Positions 1-7,779 of a stretch of DNA of 64,000 nucleotides are shown here, piece after piece. Numbering within the stretch: the first letter of the stretch is position 1; every line of letters starts with the position of its first letter. The stretch is from the NCBI RefSeq assembly GCF_018130385.1, contig NZ_JAFCLU010000002.1, positions 248,001 through 312,000 of the forward strand. Direction: 5' to 3'. The notes under the pieces were generated by a model, which searched no databases, was not told where the DNA came from, and saw nothing but the letters and a program-made list of their open reading frames with translations. The translations under genes were made by a program, and so were the position numbers. The DNA is from Bradyrhizobium sp. AUGA SZCCT0283 (GTDB lineage: Bacteria > Pseudomonadota > Alphaproteobacteria > Rhizobiales > Xanthobacteraceae).

Positions 1-186
1 CCGCACAAGCGCGGCTGAGCATTTCCTTATTAAAGTCACAGCGCCATGTCCCGGTATTCCGGACGTGGCGCTTGCTCGTTTCGGCCTCCCGTGACAACAA
101 ACGCCGGCGTTCATTTCGCATTCAGCCAGGAGAGGCTGAAATCGCAAAGCTTCGCTCCCTGCCTCCCCCTACCCGGAATTCCCCCG

Positions 187-1653
187 ATGCAGCGCCAATT
201 GTGTTTCGCGCTCATGCTGTTGGCCTGCAGCACGACGATCGGAGCGACCAATGCTGCCGCGGCTTCGTCCGACCTGACGCAGCTGGCACAGGCGCAGACC
301 GAGCCCTCGCAGCCCGCCGCACCGGCAGCCGCCGCGCCCGATCCCGCCACGCCTGACGCAACCGCTGCGGACGCGCCGGAGGAGCCGATCGGCAACGTCG
401 CGACCGTGACCGGCAGCGCCAGCGTGGTCCGCAACGACAAGACCACGCCGCTCAAGGTCAAGGACGACATCTATCTCAACGACGTGGTGCAGACGGCGGC
501 GAATTCCGCGCTCGGCATCACCTTCATCGACGCCACCACCTTCAATCTCAAAGCCAGCACCCGGATCACCATCGACAATTACGTCTACGAGGACGGCGGC
601 AAGAGCAACGCCGCGATCTTCGACGTCGCCAAGGGTACCGCCGCTTTCGTTGCGGCGTCGGTGGCAAAAACCGGCGACATGAAGATCACGACGCCGACGG
701 CCACCCTCGGCATTCGCGGCACCACCGGCCTCGTCGAAGTGCCGGAGGGTGCCGCCGCCAACAATCCGAACAATGTCGCGGTCAAGCTTTATCCCGATGC
801 CGACGGGCGCGTCGGCCGCATCGAGGTCAACGACCGCGCCGGCGCGCGGCTCGGCTTTCTCACGCAGGGCGCCAGCGGCTTCACCATCCGCCCGGGCGCG
901 GGCGGCGCGCGCTTCGCCGCGGTGCCGCTGGTGATTCCGCAAGCGGTGATGCTGCGCGACCAGGGATTTGTGCGCCAGCTTCACTCGACGCAGAATGTCG
1001 GCCGGCAGCTCGTGTTCCAGCAGCGCGAATTCCGCCGCGCCAATCCCGGCTTCGTCAATCCGAACCGGCCGATCCGGCAATTGCAACCTGGCCAGCAGCG
1101 GCCAAATGGATTGCCCGGACAGAACAGGCCCGGACAACAACAGCCCGGCCAGCTCAATCGTCCCGGCCAGCCGCGGCAGAACGGCCTGCCCGGGCAACCC
1201 GGTCAGCCGCCACTGCCGGCCGTACCCAACCGCCAGGGACAGCAGCCTGATCGGCTCAATCGTCCCGGACAACCGCAGCAGCCGGGTCAATTGAACCGGC
1301 CCGGTCAGCAGCAACAGCCGGGCACGCCGAACCGACAGGGACAACAGCAACCCGGCTCGCCCAATCAACCCGGCGTGCCGCCACGGGCCGGACAACCGCC
1401 GCGAACCGATCTGCCACCGCAGCCCGGCCTGCCGCCACGCGCAGGCCAACCGCAACAGCCCTCAGTGCCGGCGCAGCCCGGCGCGCCGCTGACGCGGCCG
1501 GGATTGCCGAACAGGTTCGGCGTGCCCGGAGTGCAGCGCGTGCCCGGCGTTCAGGGCGCGCCCACCGTGCAGCGTCCGGGACTGCCCGCCGCACCGCGGC
1601 GGCCTGCGCCCGCGCCGCAACGCGGCAAGCCGCCGCCGAAGGAATTGCGGTAA
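187..1653 (+). CDS. Secreted FecR-domain protein with Pro/Gly/Gln-rich tail
   Basis: 488 aa. I start at the ATG at 187 because a hydrophobic signal peptide (about residues 1-26, ending in an Ala run) begins there; the open frame reaches back to 46 but that stretch is basic and unlike a leader. Residues ~65-190 form a FecR domain (GNVATVTG..., later ITTPTATLGIRGTTG). From about residue 300 to the end the protein is low complexity, built from RPGQ, QQPG, LPGQ and NRPGQ units, so extended and probably disordered or collagen-like. No fecI sigma gene or TonB receptor gene lies nearby, so a role in iron signalling is not supported; an envelope or surface role is inference. It converges on the NUDIX gene, only 19 bases apart. 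Confidence 0.8.
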   Translation: MQRQLCFALMLLACSTTIGATNAAAASSDLTQLAQAQTEPSQPAAPAAAAPDPATPDATAADAPEEPIGNVATVTGSASVVRNDKTTPLKVKDDIYLNDVVQTAANSALGITFIDATTFNLKASTRITIDNYVYEDGGKSNAAIFDVAKGTAAFVAASVAKTGDMKITTPTATLGIRGTTGLVEVPEGAAANNPNNVAVKLYPDADGRVGRIEVNDRAGARLGFLTQGASGFTIRPGAGGARFAAVPLVIPQAVMLRDQGFVRQLHSTQNVGRQLVFQQREFRRANPGFVNPNRPIRQLQPGQQRPNGLPGQNRPGQQQPGQLNRPGQPRQNGLPGQPGQPPLPAVPNRQGQQPDRLNRPGQPQQPGQLNRPGQQQQPGTPNRQGQQQPGSPNQPGVPPRAGQPPRTDLPPQPGLPPRAGQPQQPSVPAQPGAPLTRPGLPNRFGVPGVQRVPGVQGAPTVQRPGLPAAPRRPAPAPQRGKPPPKELR

Positions 1654-1672
1654 AGGTGACGCTCGGCGTGCA

Positions 1673-2215
1673 TCACACCGCGCGCCGCAGCCAGTCTCGC
1701 ATCCGCTGCATGAGGCTCCGCGGCCACGGCTGGAAGTCCCTCGACGTCTCGACGCGGCGCGGCTCCGCCGCACGGTCGATCGAAACGTCGACTTGCGCCA
1801 GGCCGTTCGCCGCAGCCATCGCCATCGGCCCGACCTGTTGCAGAAACGCGCGCTCATAGCCGCGCGACAGCCGCTCGACGGCTTCCCCCAGCGGCAGCCA
1901 GTCCACCGCCTTCACGTCGCGCATCAATTCCCGCACCGGCGTGTGCCCTGCCTCCATGCGCCAGTAGTGCACGACCTTGGGGCCGCCGCGTGTCTCATAG
2001 GCCAGCGTGCCCAGAAATTCGTGCACGGCGACATCGTGCCCGGTTTCCTCCATCACCTCGCGTTCGGCGGCGGCGCGCGGCGTCTCGCCGTGATCGAGCT
2101 TGCCCTTGGGCAGGCACCATTCGTTGCCCTTGCGCAAACGTACCACCGCGACCAGCGGCGGCTCCGCCTGCCGCAGCACAATGCCTCCCGCCGCCAGCAC
2201 CGGCGTCCGCGCCAT
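1673..2215 (-). CDS. NUDIX hydrolase
   Basis: 180 aa. The NUDIX box is complete: G-x5-E-x7-REVMEETG around residues 40-65 (GKLDHGE ... REVMEETGHD), the metal-binding and catalytic helix for hydrolysing nucleoside diphosphates linked to another group. The spacing and the preceding LPKGK resemble diadenosine-polyphosphate or house-cleaning NUDIX enzymes, but the substrate cannot be read from the sequence. I use the ATG at 2215 (MARTPVLAAGG), which opens the beta-strand of the fold; the frame is open to 2356 but would overlap the end of psd. It lies downstream of psd on the same strand, with 70 bases between. Confidence 0.82.
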   Translation of the reverse strand: MARTPVLAAGGIVLRQAEPPLVAVVRLRKGNEWCLPKGKLDHGETPRAAAEREVMEETGHDVAVHEFLGTLAYETRGGPKVVHYWRMEAGHTPVRELMRDVKAVDWLPLGEAVERLSRGYERAFLQQVGPMAMAAANGLAQVDVSIDRAAEPRRVETSRDFQPWPRSLMQRMRDWLRRAV

Positions 2216-2285
2216 CTCGCTTCCCGCGTTCCGATTTCGGATTCCGCGACCATAGAGACAAGCGGCTGCGAAATCGAGCCAGCGA

Positions 2286-3185
2286 TCACGGTTTTCGCAA
2301 CAGCGGCTCGCCCGCGCGGATGCGAACGCCGTCCGCGACGTTGTCGCAGAACTCAAAATGCTCCGGCGTCAGCACGATGATGGTCGAGCCGTGCTCGAAC
2401 CAGCCGAGTTCGTCGCCCTTGCTGACGCTCGCATCGCAGGGAAACACGGTTGGCCCCCTGCTCTGCGCGTTGAGCGTGACGTCGAGGAAATGCAGCCGGA
2501 TGCTGGCCACCAGAATGGCCGCGACCGGCACCAGCGTCAGCGCTTCGCCCGACGGCAGGCGCATCTCGAGCACCGCCCGCTCGTTCTTGCAGAACAGACG
2601 CTCGACCCGTTTCAGCGCGATCGGATTGACGTTCCAGACGTCGCCATGGATGAACGTCACCCGTTCGATCTTGCCGTCATACGGCGCGTGAAAGCGGTGA
2701 TACATGCTCGACGTCAGCCGCAGCGTGAGGAAGCAGCCGTTGCGGTGGCTCTCCACCAGCGCGGGATCGCCGAGCAGATCCAGCAGCGAATAAGGCGCGC
2801 CCTTGATCTGGAACAGTTCGGTATCCGCGATCTTGCCGAAGGCGCCGATGATGCCGTCGGAGGGGCTAGCCACGACGGATGGATCGGGATCGGCCGGGCG
2901 CAGGCCGGGACGCAGCTCGCGCGTAAAACAATCGTGCAGGCTCCGGAATTCGGTCTTCTTCGCCTCCGACAGATCGAGATCGGAAAACAGCCGCCAGCAC
3001 GCGATCGAGACATCCCGCACCAAAGTGTTCTCGATCTTGCTGAACCAGCCCATGAAGCGCGTCAGCGCCGCCCGCGGGATGCGGTTGGTCAGCAGGAAAT
3101 TCAGATCCTCCTGCTGCGTGAAGCGGGCGATCAGGCCCCGGATTGTCATCAATCTGTCAGCAGGATTGGCTAGCGCTTCAGGCAT
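2286..3185 (-). CDS. psd: Phosphatidylserine decarboxylase proenzyme
   Basis: 299 aa, colinear with the E. coli-type membrane-bound enzyme. Psd decarboxylates phosphatidylserine to phosphatidylethanolamine at the inner membrane. Family landmarks are visible: SPSDGIIGAFGKI, an FxxxL-MYHRFHAP block, the GDVWNVNP block, and the self-cleavage site GST near residue 267 (here HGST rather than the usual LGST). Cleavage before this Ser gives a pyruvoyl alpha chain of about 33 residues. The ATG at 3185 has a good ribosome-binding site (GGAAGGGA, 3188-3202 region); the frame continues to 3323 without support. The start codon overlaps that of the divergent aminotransferase gene. Nearby lipid genes (methyltransferase, glycosyltransferase) fit phospholipid synthesis. 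Confidence 0.9.
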   Translation of the reverse strand: MPEALANPADRLMTIRGLIARFTQQEDLNFLLTNRIPRAALTRFMGWFSKIENTLVRDVSIACWRLFSDLDLSEAKKTEFRSLHDCFTRELRPGLRPADPDPSVVASPSDGIIGAFGKIADTELFQIKGAPYSLLDLLGDPALVESHRNGCFLTLRLTSSMYHRFHAPYDGKIERVTFIHGDVWNVNPIALKRVERLFCKNERAVLEMRLPSGEALTLVPVAAILVASIRLHFLDVTLNAQSRGPTVFPCDASVSKGDELGWFEHGSTIIVLTPEHFEFCDNVADGVRIRAGEPLLRKP

Positions 3186-4848
3186 GGATTCGTCCCTTCC
3201 GATTCTTTCGCTGTCCGCCGCTGCGGTCGCTAGCGCCGCGGCAGTCTTCCCCAAATTGCAGGCGCGGCTGGCGCTGTCGCGCGCCAAGCACCGCTCGCTG
3301 ACCGGACATTCCAAAATGTCCAAAATGGTCGCGCGGCTGATGCCGCACTACGAATTCGATATCGACGGCTTCTTCCGTTCCGACGGCGCGCCCGCCGACG
3401 TCGCCATGCAGCGCCAGGACGCCTTCTTTCGCCTCGCCTGCCTCTATCAGCAGCGCTATGCCAAGGGCCGACAGATGACGGCCGAGGCAGCTGCGCGCAT
3501 CTCCGACCTGCAGTTCACGGAAAACTACCGGGTGCCGTTTCAGTACAGCCGACTGGTGCGGGAAAATCTCGGCACCGGCGCCTTCATGCAGTCCTCCGCC
3601 GGCGTCACCGTCACCGATGTCGACGGCAACCTGTTCTACGACCTGACCGGCTCCTACGGCGTCAACATTTTCGGCAACGACTTCTACAAGGAATGCATCA
3701 CGGAAGCCGAAAAGCGCGCGAATGCGCTCGGGCCCGTGCTCGGTCCCTATCATCCCGTCATCACCGACAACGTCCGCCGGTTGTGCGAGATTTCCGGGCT
3801 CGACGAAGTCTCGTTCCACATGTCCGGCACCGAAGCGGTCATGCAGGCGGTGCGGCTCGCGCGCTACCACACCAAACGCTCGCACCTGGTTCGCTTTGCC
3901 GGCGCCTATCACGGCTGGTGGGGCGACGTGCAGCCCGGCGTCGGCAATCCGGTGTCGCCGCACGAGACCTATACGCTGGCCGACATGTCGGAGCGAACCC
4001 TGCATGTGCTGCGCACGCGCAAGGACATTGCCTGCGTGCTGGTCAATCCGCTGCAGGCGCTGCACCCCAACGCCAACGCACCCGGCGATTCCGCTCTCGT
4101 CGACAGTTCGCGCAAAGGATATTTCGATCGCGCGGCCTACGCCGAATGGCTGAAGAAACTGCGCGAGGTCTGCAACCAGCGCGGCATCGTGCTGATCTTT
4201 GACGAAGTGTTCGTCGGCTTCCGCCTCGCCGCCGGCGGCGCCCAGGAATATTTCGGCGTCCGCGCCGACATGGTCACTTACGGCAAGAGCCTCGCCGGCG
4301 GACTTCCGGTCGGCGTGGTCTGCGGCGCTAAGGACCTGATGCGTCGCTTCCGCGATGACCGCCCCGCCGACGTCTGCTTCGCCCGCGGCACTTTCAATTC
4401 GCACCCCTACGTGATGACGGCGATGGATGCATTCCTCAGCCGCCTCGCCAGCCCGAACTTCAACGCCGTCTATCAGGGACTCGACGAAACCTGGAACGGC
4501 CGCGCCGAGGCGCTGAACGCGCGGCTGGCGGCGAACGATTTGCCCGTCCGCGTCAGCAATCTCTCCTCGATCTGGATGGTGCAATATACCGAGCCGTCCC
4601 GCTACAACTGGATGCTTCAGTATTATCTGCGCGCCGAGGGGCTGGCGCTGAGCTGGGTCGGGACCGGCCGGCTGATCTTCAGCCTCAACTACACCGATGC
4701 GGACTTCACTGAAGTGGCCGATCGCTTTGTCGCGGCGGCCGAGAAGATGAAGCGCGACGGCTGGTGGTGGCACGATGCTTCGCTGACCAACAAGAACATC
4801 AAGCGGCAGTTTTTGAAAGAAATGCTTGCCAAGAAGTTGGGGCGCTAG
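3184..4848 (+). CDS. Class III PLP-dependent aminotransferase
   Basis: 554 aa. Fold-type I, class III aminotransferase related to glutamate-1-semialdehyde aminomutases. Visible landmarks: SGTEAVMQAVRLAR (cofactor phosphate region), AYHGWWG, the cofactor-binding Asp in LIFDEVFVGFR, and the Schiff-base Lys in YGKSLAGGLPVG. It is longer than the 420-450 aa norm because of ~120 extra N-terminal residues: a small hydrophobic Ala/Ser stretch (residues 5-22), then a basic segment. The start is uncertain: ATG 3184 keeps the hydrophobic start but has no clear ribosome-binding site and shares bases with the psd start; the next ATG is at 3316. The substrate is unknown. A role in making an amino head group or aminosugar for the nearby lipid genes is only a guess. 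Confidence 0.8.
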   Translation: MDSSLPILSLSAAAVASAAAVFPKLQARLALSRAKHRSLTGHSKMSKMVARLMPHYEFDIDGFFRSDGAPADVAMQRQDAFFRLACLYQQRYAKGRQMTAEAAARISDLQFTENYRVPFQYSRLVRENLGTGAFMQSSAGVTVTDVDGNLFYDLTGSYGVNIFGNDFYKECITEAEKRANALGPVLGPYHPVITDNVRRLCEISGLDEVSFHMSGTEAVMQAVRLARYHTKRSHLVRFAGAYHGWWGDVQPGVGNPVSPHETYTLADMSERTLHVLRTRKDIACVLVNPLQALHPNANAPGDSALVDSSRKGYFDRAAYAEWLKKLREVCNQRGIVLIFDEVFVGFRLAAGGAQEYFGVRADMVTYGKSLAGGLPVGVVCGAKDLMRRFRDDRPADVCFARGTFNSHPYVMTAMDAFLSRLASPNFNAVYQGLDETWNGRAEALNARLAANDLPVRVSNLSSIWMVQYTEPSRYNWMLQYYLRAEGLALSWVGTGRLIFSLNYTDADFTEVADRFVAAAEKMKRDGWWWHDASLTNKNIKRQFLKEMLAKKLGR

Positions 4849-4866
4849 GGGCGCTCCACCGCTTGT

Positions 4867-5090
4867 CGTCAGGGCCGGGCTTGTCCCGGCCATCCACGTC
4901 TTTCTTGTTGCTGACATTGCCGGGCTATCTCCACGTCATTGCGAGGAGCGTAGCGACGAAGCAATCCGTCCCCCGCGCGGAGAGGTGGATTGCTTCGCTT
5001 CGCTCGCAATGACGATCGCACGACTGCTGCTTAAGAACGTGGATGGCCGGCGCGAAGACGCGCTTCGCGCTTTTGCCCGGCCATGACGGT
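4867..5090. repeat. Nested palindromic repeats (families A and B)
   Basis: The gap after the aminotransferase gene holds two nested inverted repeats. The inner one (4935-5013) is a family-A element: GTCATTGCGAGGAGCG ... GCAATCC, mirrored by GGATTGCTTCGC ... CTCGCAATGAC. The outer one has arms GGCCATCCACGTCTT (near 4889-4904) and its complement AACGTGGATGGCC (near 5037-5049), plus GGCCGGGCTTGTCCC and GCCCGGCCATGAC at the edges. Family A recurs at 27706, 33153, 35419 and 61061. Confidence 0.8.
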
Positions 5091-5107
5091 GGTTGATGCA
5101 GCAACGC

Positions 5108-5725
5108 TCACGCGTGCTTGACGTGCTTCTCGAGGCCCGGATCGATCAGTTCACCCTTCATCAGGTACAGCGGCGCCTTGTAGTACAGCTTGAGATCGCT
5201 GAAGGGGTCGGTGAGGATTTTCGTCATCCAGACCAGACCGGTCTCGACGTCGCGGATGAAGAACAGGTGCACGGTACGGAACAACAGCCCGCCGATGCCG
5301 ACCGCCAGCCAGATCTTCGCCACCTGGCGCATGAAGTCCGCCGTCGAGGTCCAGGGCTCGAACAAGCCGAACAGCGTCGGATCGAGATACAGCACCAGTG
5401 GCGACAGCGCCCAGATCGTCATCAACACGACCTTGCGCTGCAAATTGTAACCGACCTTGATCTCTTCCTTGTGCTCGTGGGTCGCGTGGTTGACGTGGTC
5501 GTAGCCGCGCGGCTCGAAGAAGAAGTGACCGGCCTGCCGCGTCGTCATCGACACCAGCCAGCCGACCAGCGCCGACACCACGGGATCGAAGAACAGCATC
5601 ACATAGGCGAACAGAAAACTCGCGGCGCTGACGAAGTGCAGCGACTGGTTGATGCGGCTGTGGTGATAATAGCGATGGTCGTCCCAGCGCTGGGTTCGCA
5701 GTTCCTGCAGAAAATTCCTGATCAT
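5108..5725 (-). CDS. Mpo1-like (DUF962-related) integral membrane protein
   Basis: 205 aa, with about four hydrophobic segments (residues ~30-60 as a helical pair, ~95-120, ~135-155). An N-terminal HHSRINQSLHF and a GHFFFEPRGYDHVNH motif resemble the conserved His/Asn and GHFF(I/V)E motifs of Mpo1/YGL010w (DUF962) proteins, whose yeast member is an Fe-dependent dioxygenase that alpha-oxidises 2-hydroxy fatty acids. The match is by eye and partial, so the function is uncertain. I chose the ATG at 5725, preceded by GGGGGTAGAG; the ATG at 5737 is possible. It lies downstream of, and on the same strand as, the PmtA-like methyltransferase gene, among lipid genes. Confidence 0.65.
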   Translation of the reverse strand: MIRNFLQELRTQRWDDHRYYHHSRINQSLHFVSAASFLFAYVMLFFDPVVSALVGWLVSMTTRQAGHFFFEPRGYDHVNHATHEHKEEIKVGYNLQRKVVLMTIWALSPLVLYLDPTLFGLFEPWTSTADFMRQVAKIWLAVGIGGLLFRTVHLFFIRDVETGLVWMTKILTDPFSDLKLYYKAPLYLMKGELIDPGLEKHVKHA

Positions 5726-5774
5726 CTCTACCCCCATTCTTTCGGGTTTGTGTTTATCGAGATTCGATGTCCGG

Positions 5775-5803
5775 CATGTGACATCATGATGTTGACATGT
5801 GAC
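5775..5803. promoter_or_regulatory. Symmetric candidate operator upstream of the Mpo1-like gene
   Basis: A perfect 12-base palindrome ACATCATGATGT (5781-5792) is flanked by two direct copies of CATGTGAC (5775-5782 and 5796-5803). It lies 50-78 bases upstream of the start at 5725, a normal place for a regulator site. No regulator can be assigned. Confidence 0.3.
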
Positions 5804-5844
5804 TGGTCGCAGCGACGCGGTGACGCAACATCAACAGCCGCGCA

Positions 5845-6534
5845 TTACGCGGCGGCGGCTACGTCGACCTTGCGAAAACGCACCAGGGAGAAATGGCCGA
5901 GCGGCGGCACCAGGCGGCGTTCCGCCAGTTCGATGCCGCGCGCGCCGGCCAGCCATTGCGCATAGCGCGACCAGGCGAATTCGGCGGTGCGGAAACCGAG
6001 CGGGCGCACCACCGGCTGCAGCCGCTGCTCGATGAAGCGGCGCATGCCGGCATCGGCGCTCACACGAGTCAGAATGATGAGCTCGCCGCCCGGCCGCAGC
6101 ACACGGGCGAATTCGTCGAGCGCCTTTTCCGGGTTCGGCACCGCGGTGACGACATATTGCGCCATCACGACGTCGAACGAATCGTCGGGGAATTCGAGGT
6201 TTTCGGCGTCCATCACCGCAAGCCCCTCGACGTTTTTCAGACCGAGTTCGTCGACGCGCTTCTTCGCCTTCTCCAACATCAACTCCGAAATGTCGGTGCC
6301 GAAGATGCGCAGATGCGGCGCGTATAGCGGCAGCGAAATGCCGGTGCCGACGCCGACTTCGAGCACGCGGCCGCCGATCTTGTTGGTTGCCGCGATCGCC
6401 GCCTTGCGGCCCTTGCTGAACACGCCCCCGAACACGAGGTCGTAAACCGGCGCCCAGCGATCATAGGCCTGCTCGACCATTTCGCGGTCGAAATCGAGCT
6501 GCCTGGTACCGTCAAGCTTGATGATGTCTGCCAT
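5845..6534 (-). CDS. Class I SAM methyltransferase, Rhodobacter-type PmtA-like
   Basis: 229 aa. The Rossmann motif I is LEVGVGTGISLPLY (about residues 58-71), followed by the acidic loop FGTDIS and the post-motif VMDAENLEFPDDSFDVV. The N-terminus YDRWAPVYDLVFGGVFSKGR is characteristic of Rhodobacter-type phosphatidylethanolamine N-methyltransferases, which convert PE to phosphatidylcholine using S-adenosylmethionine. With psd nearby supplying PE this is the most likely role; a ubiquinone or other lipid methyltransferase (UbiE-like) is the alternative. The ATG at 6534 has only a weak site (GAGA). It lies 55 bases downstream of the GT4 gene on the same strand. Confidence 0.75.
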   Translation of the reverse strand: MADIIKLDGTRQLDFDREMVEQAYDRWAPVYDLVFGGVFSKGRKAAIAATNKIGGRVLEVGVGTGISLPLYAPHLRIFGTDISELMLEKAKKRVDELGLKNVEGLAVMDAENLEFPDDSFDVVMAQYVVTAVPNPEKALDEFARVLRPGGELIILTRVSADAGMRRFIEQRLQPVVRPLGFRTAEFAWSRYAQWLAGARGIELAERRLVPPLGHFSLVRFRKVDVAAAA

Positions 6535-6589
6535 GGTTGGTTCTCTGCCTTCTCGTCTTACGCATATGACTGGTTTATGGTCTTTGCAC

Positions 6590-7645
6590 TCAGCCCTGCA
6601 CGGCGCTCGCGGCGGGCGCCCGGCGCACCGGCCGCAGCGCGCGGCTCGGCTGCAGCGCCGTCAGATTGCCGATGAACTGCCGGGCGCTGTTTTCCCAGGA
6701 ACGCGAAAGCGCAAAATTCCGGCAGGCCTCGCGCGACATCGTCAGCGCGCGCAGGCACGCGCTGCGCAGATCTGTGTCGATGGCGCCGATCGGATGATCA
6801 GCGATGACATCCTTCGGACCGGTGACCGGAAACGCCGCGACCGGCGTACCGCAAGCCAGCGCCTCGAGCTGCACGACGCCAAAAGTGTCGGTCAGGCTCG
6901 GAAACACGAAAACGTCGGCGGCAGCGAGATGCGCGGTCAGGTCCGCGCCCTTCTTCTCGCCGAGGAAGATCGCGTCGGGATATTGCTTTGCCAACTGCGC
7001 CTTCTGCGGTCCGTCGCCGACCACCACTTTCGAGCCCGGCAGGTCAAGCGACAGAAACGCCTCGAGATTCTTCTCCACCGCGACGCGGCCCATGGTCATG
7101 AAAATCGGCCGCGGCAGATCGAGCGTCGCCGGCGTATGCGGGTTGAACAGTTCGGTGTCGACTCCGCGCGTCCAGAAGCCGAGCTTGCGGAACCCCCGCG
7201 CGCCGAGTTCCTGCCGCAGCGAGTCGGTCGCGACCATGGTCGTGGTGGACGCGGCGTGAAAGTGCCGCAGCACCGCATAGCCGACGCTCACCGGCAGCCC
7301 GGTGCGGACGGCGATATATTCGGGAAAGCGCGTCGTATAGGACGTGGTAAACGCAAGCTTGCGGTGGCGGCAATAGGCGCGCACCACCCAGCCGATCGGC
7401 CCCTCGGTCGCGATGTGGATGGCGTCCGGCGCGGCCTGCTCGATCCGCCGCGCGATCTCGCGCCGGTTCGGCAGCGCGATGCGCAGTCCAGGATAGGTCG
7501 GCAACGCCATCGAGGGAAATCCGTCCGGGGTCAGGAAGCCGATGTCGGCGCCAAGCGCGGAGGCGCTCTGCGCCAGCGACGTCAGCGTACGGACGACGCC
7601 GTTCACCTGCGGATGCCACGCATCGGTCGCTATCAATATCTTCAT
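6590..7645 (-). CDS. GT4 family glycosyltransferase
   Basis: 351 aa with a GT-B fold. The N-terminus MKILIATDAWHPQVNGVVRT has the G-G-V acceptor-side loop typical of lipid glycosyltransferases such as SqdX, DgdA and MgtA. The C-terminal nucleotide-sugar domain shows GRVAVEKNLEAFL, VVVGDGPQ and the E-x7-E motif (FGVVQLEALACG). No transmembrane span; such enzymes act at the inner membrane face. Diacylglycerol or phosphatidylinositol-type glycosylation is plausible given the adjoining psd and methyltransferase genes, but the substrate is inferred from context only. It is probably first in a short operon with the methyltransferase and Mpo1-like genes. It is divergent from the TAXI gene. Confidence 0.78.
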   Translation of the reverse strand: MKILIATDAWHPQVNGVVRTLTSLAQSASALGADIGFLTPDGFPSMALPTYPGLRIALPNRREIARRIEQAAPDAIHIATEGPIGWVVRAYCRHRKLAFTTSYTTRFPEYIAVRTGLPVSVGYAVLRHFHAASTTTMVATDSLRQELGARGFRKLGFWTRGVDTELFNPHTPATLDLPRPIFMTMGRVAVEKNLEAFLSLDLPGSKVVVGDGPQKAQLAKQYPDAIFLGEKKGADLTAHLAAADVFVFPSLTDTFGVVQLEALACGTPVAAFPVTGPKDVIADHPIGAIDTDLRSACLRALTMSREACRNFALSRSWENSARQFIGNLTALQPSRALRPVRRAPAASAVQG

Positions 7646-7779
7646 GTCCCGGACCCGAGATTTCGTGAACGATTCTCAAATCCGACGTTCGGCCATGGAT
7701 ATTTCAGGCGTATGACGTCATCGATATGTAAGGATGTTTTTTAAGCCCCTCTCCACGCATTTTCGTGTAATTTGACAGA

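Noticed and set aside
169..1455. Long minus-strand open frame (428 codons) across the FecR gene
   Set aside because: It is the antisense shadow of a GC-rich gene: no start site, and extreme Arg/Leu/Gly content with no family motif.
3178..4917. 579-codon minus-strand frame under the aminotransferase gene
   Set aside because: Shadow: the plus-strand frame has all class III aminotransferase motifs, while this one has none and is His/Val/Gly-rich noise.
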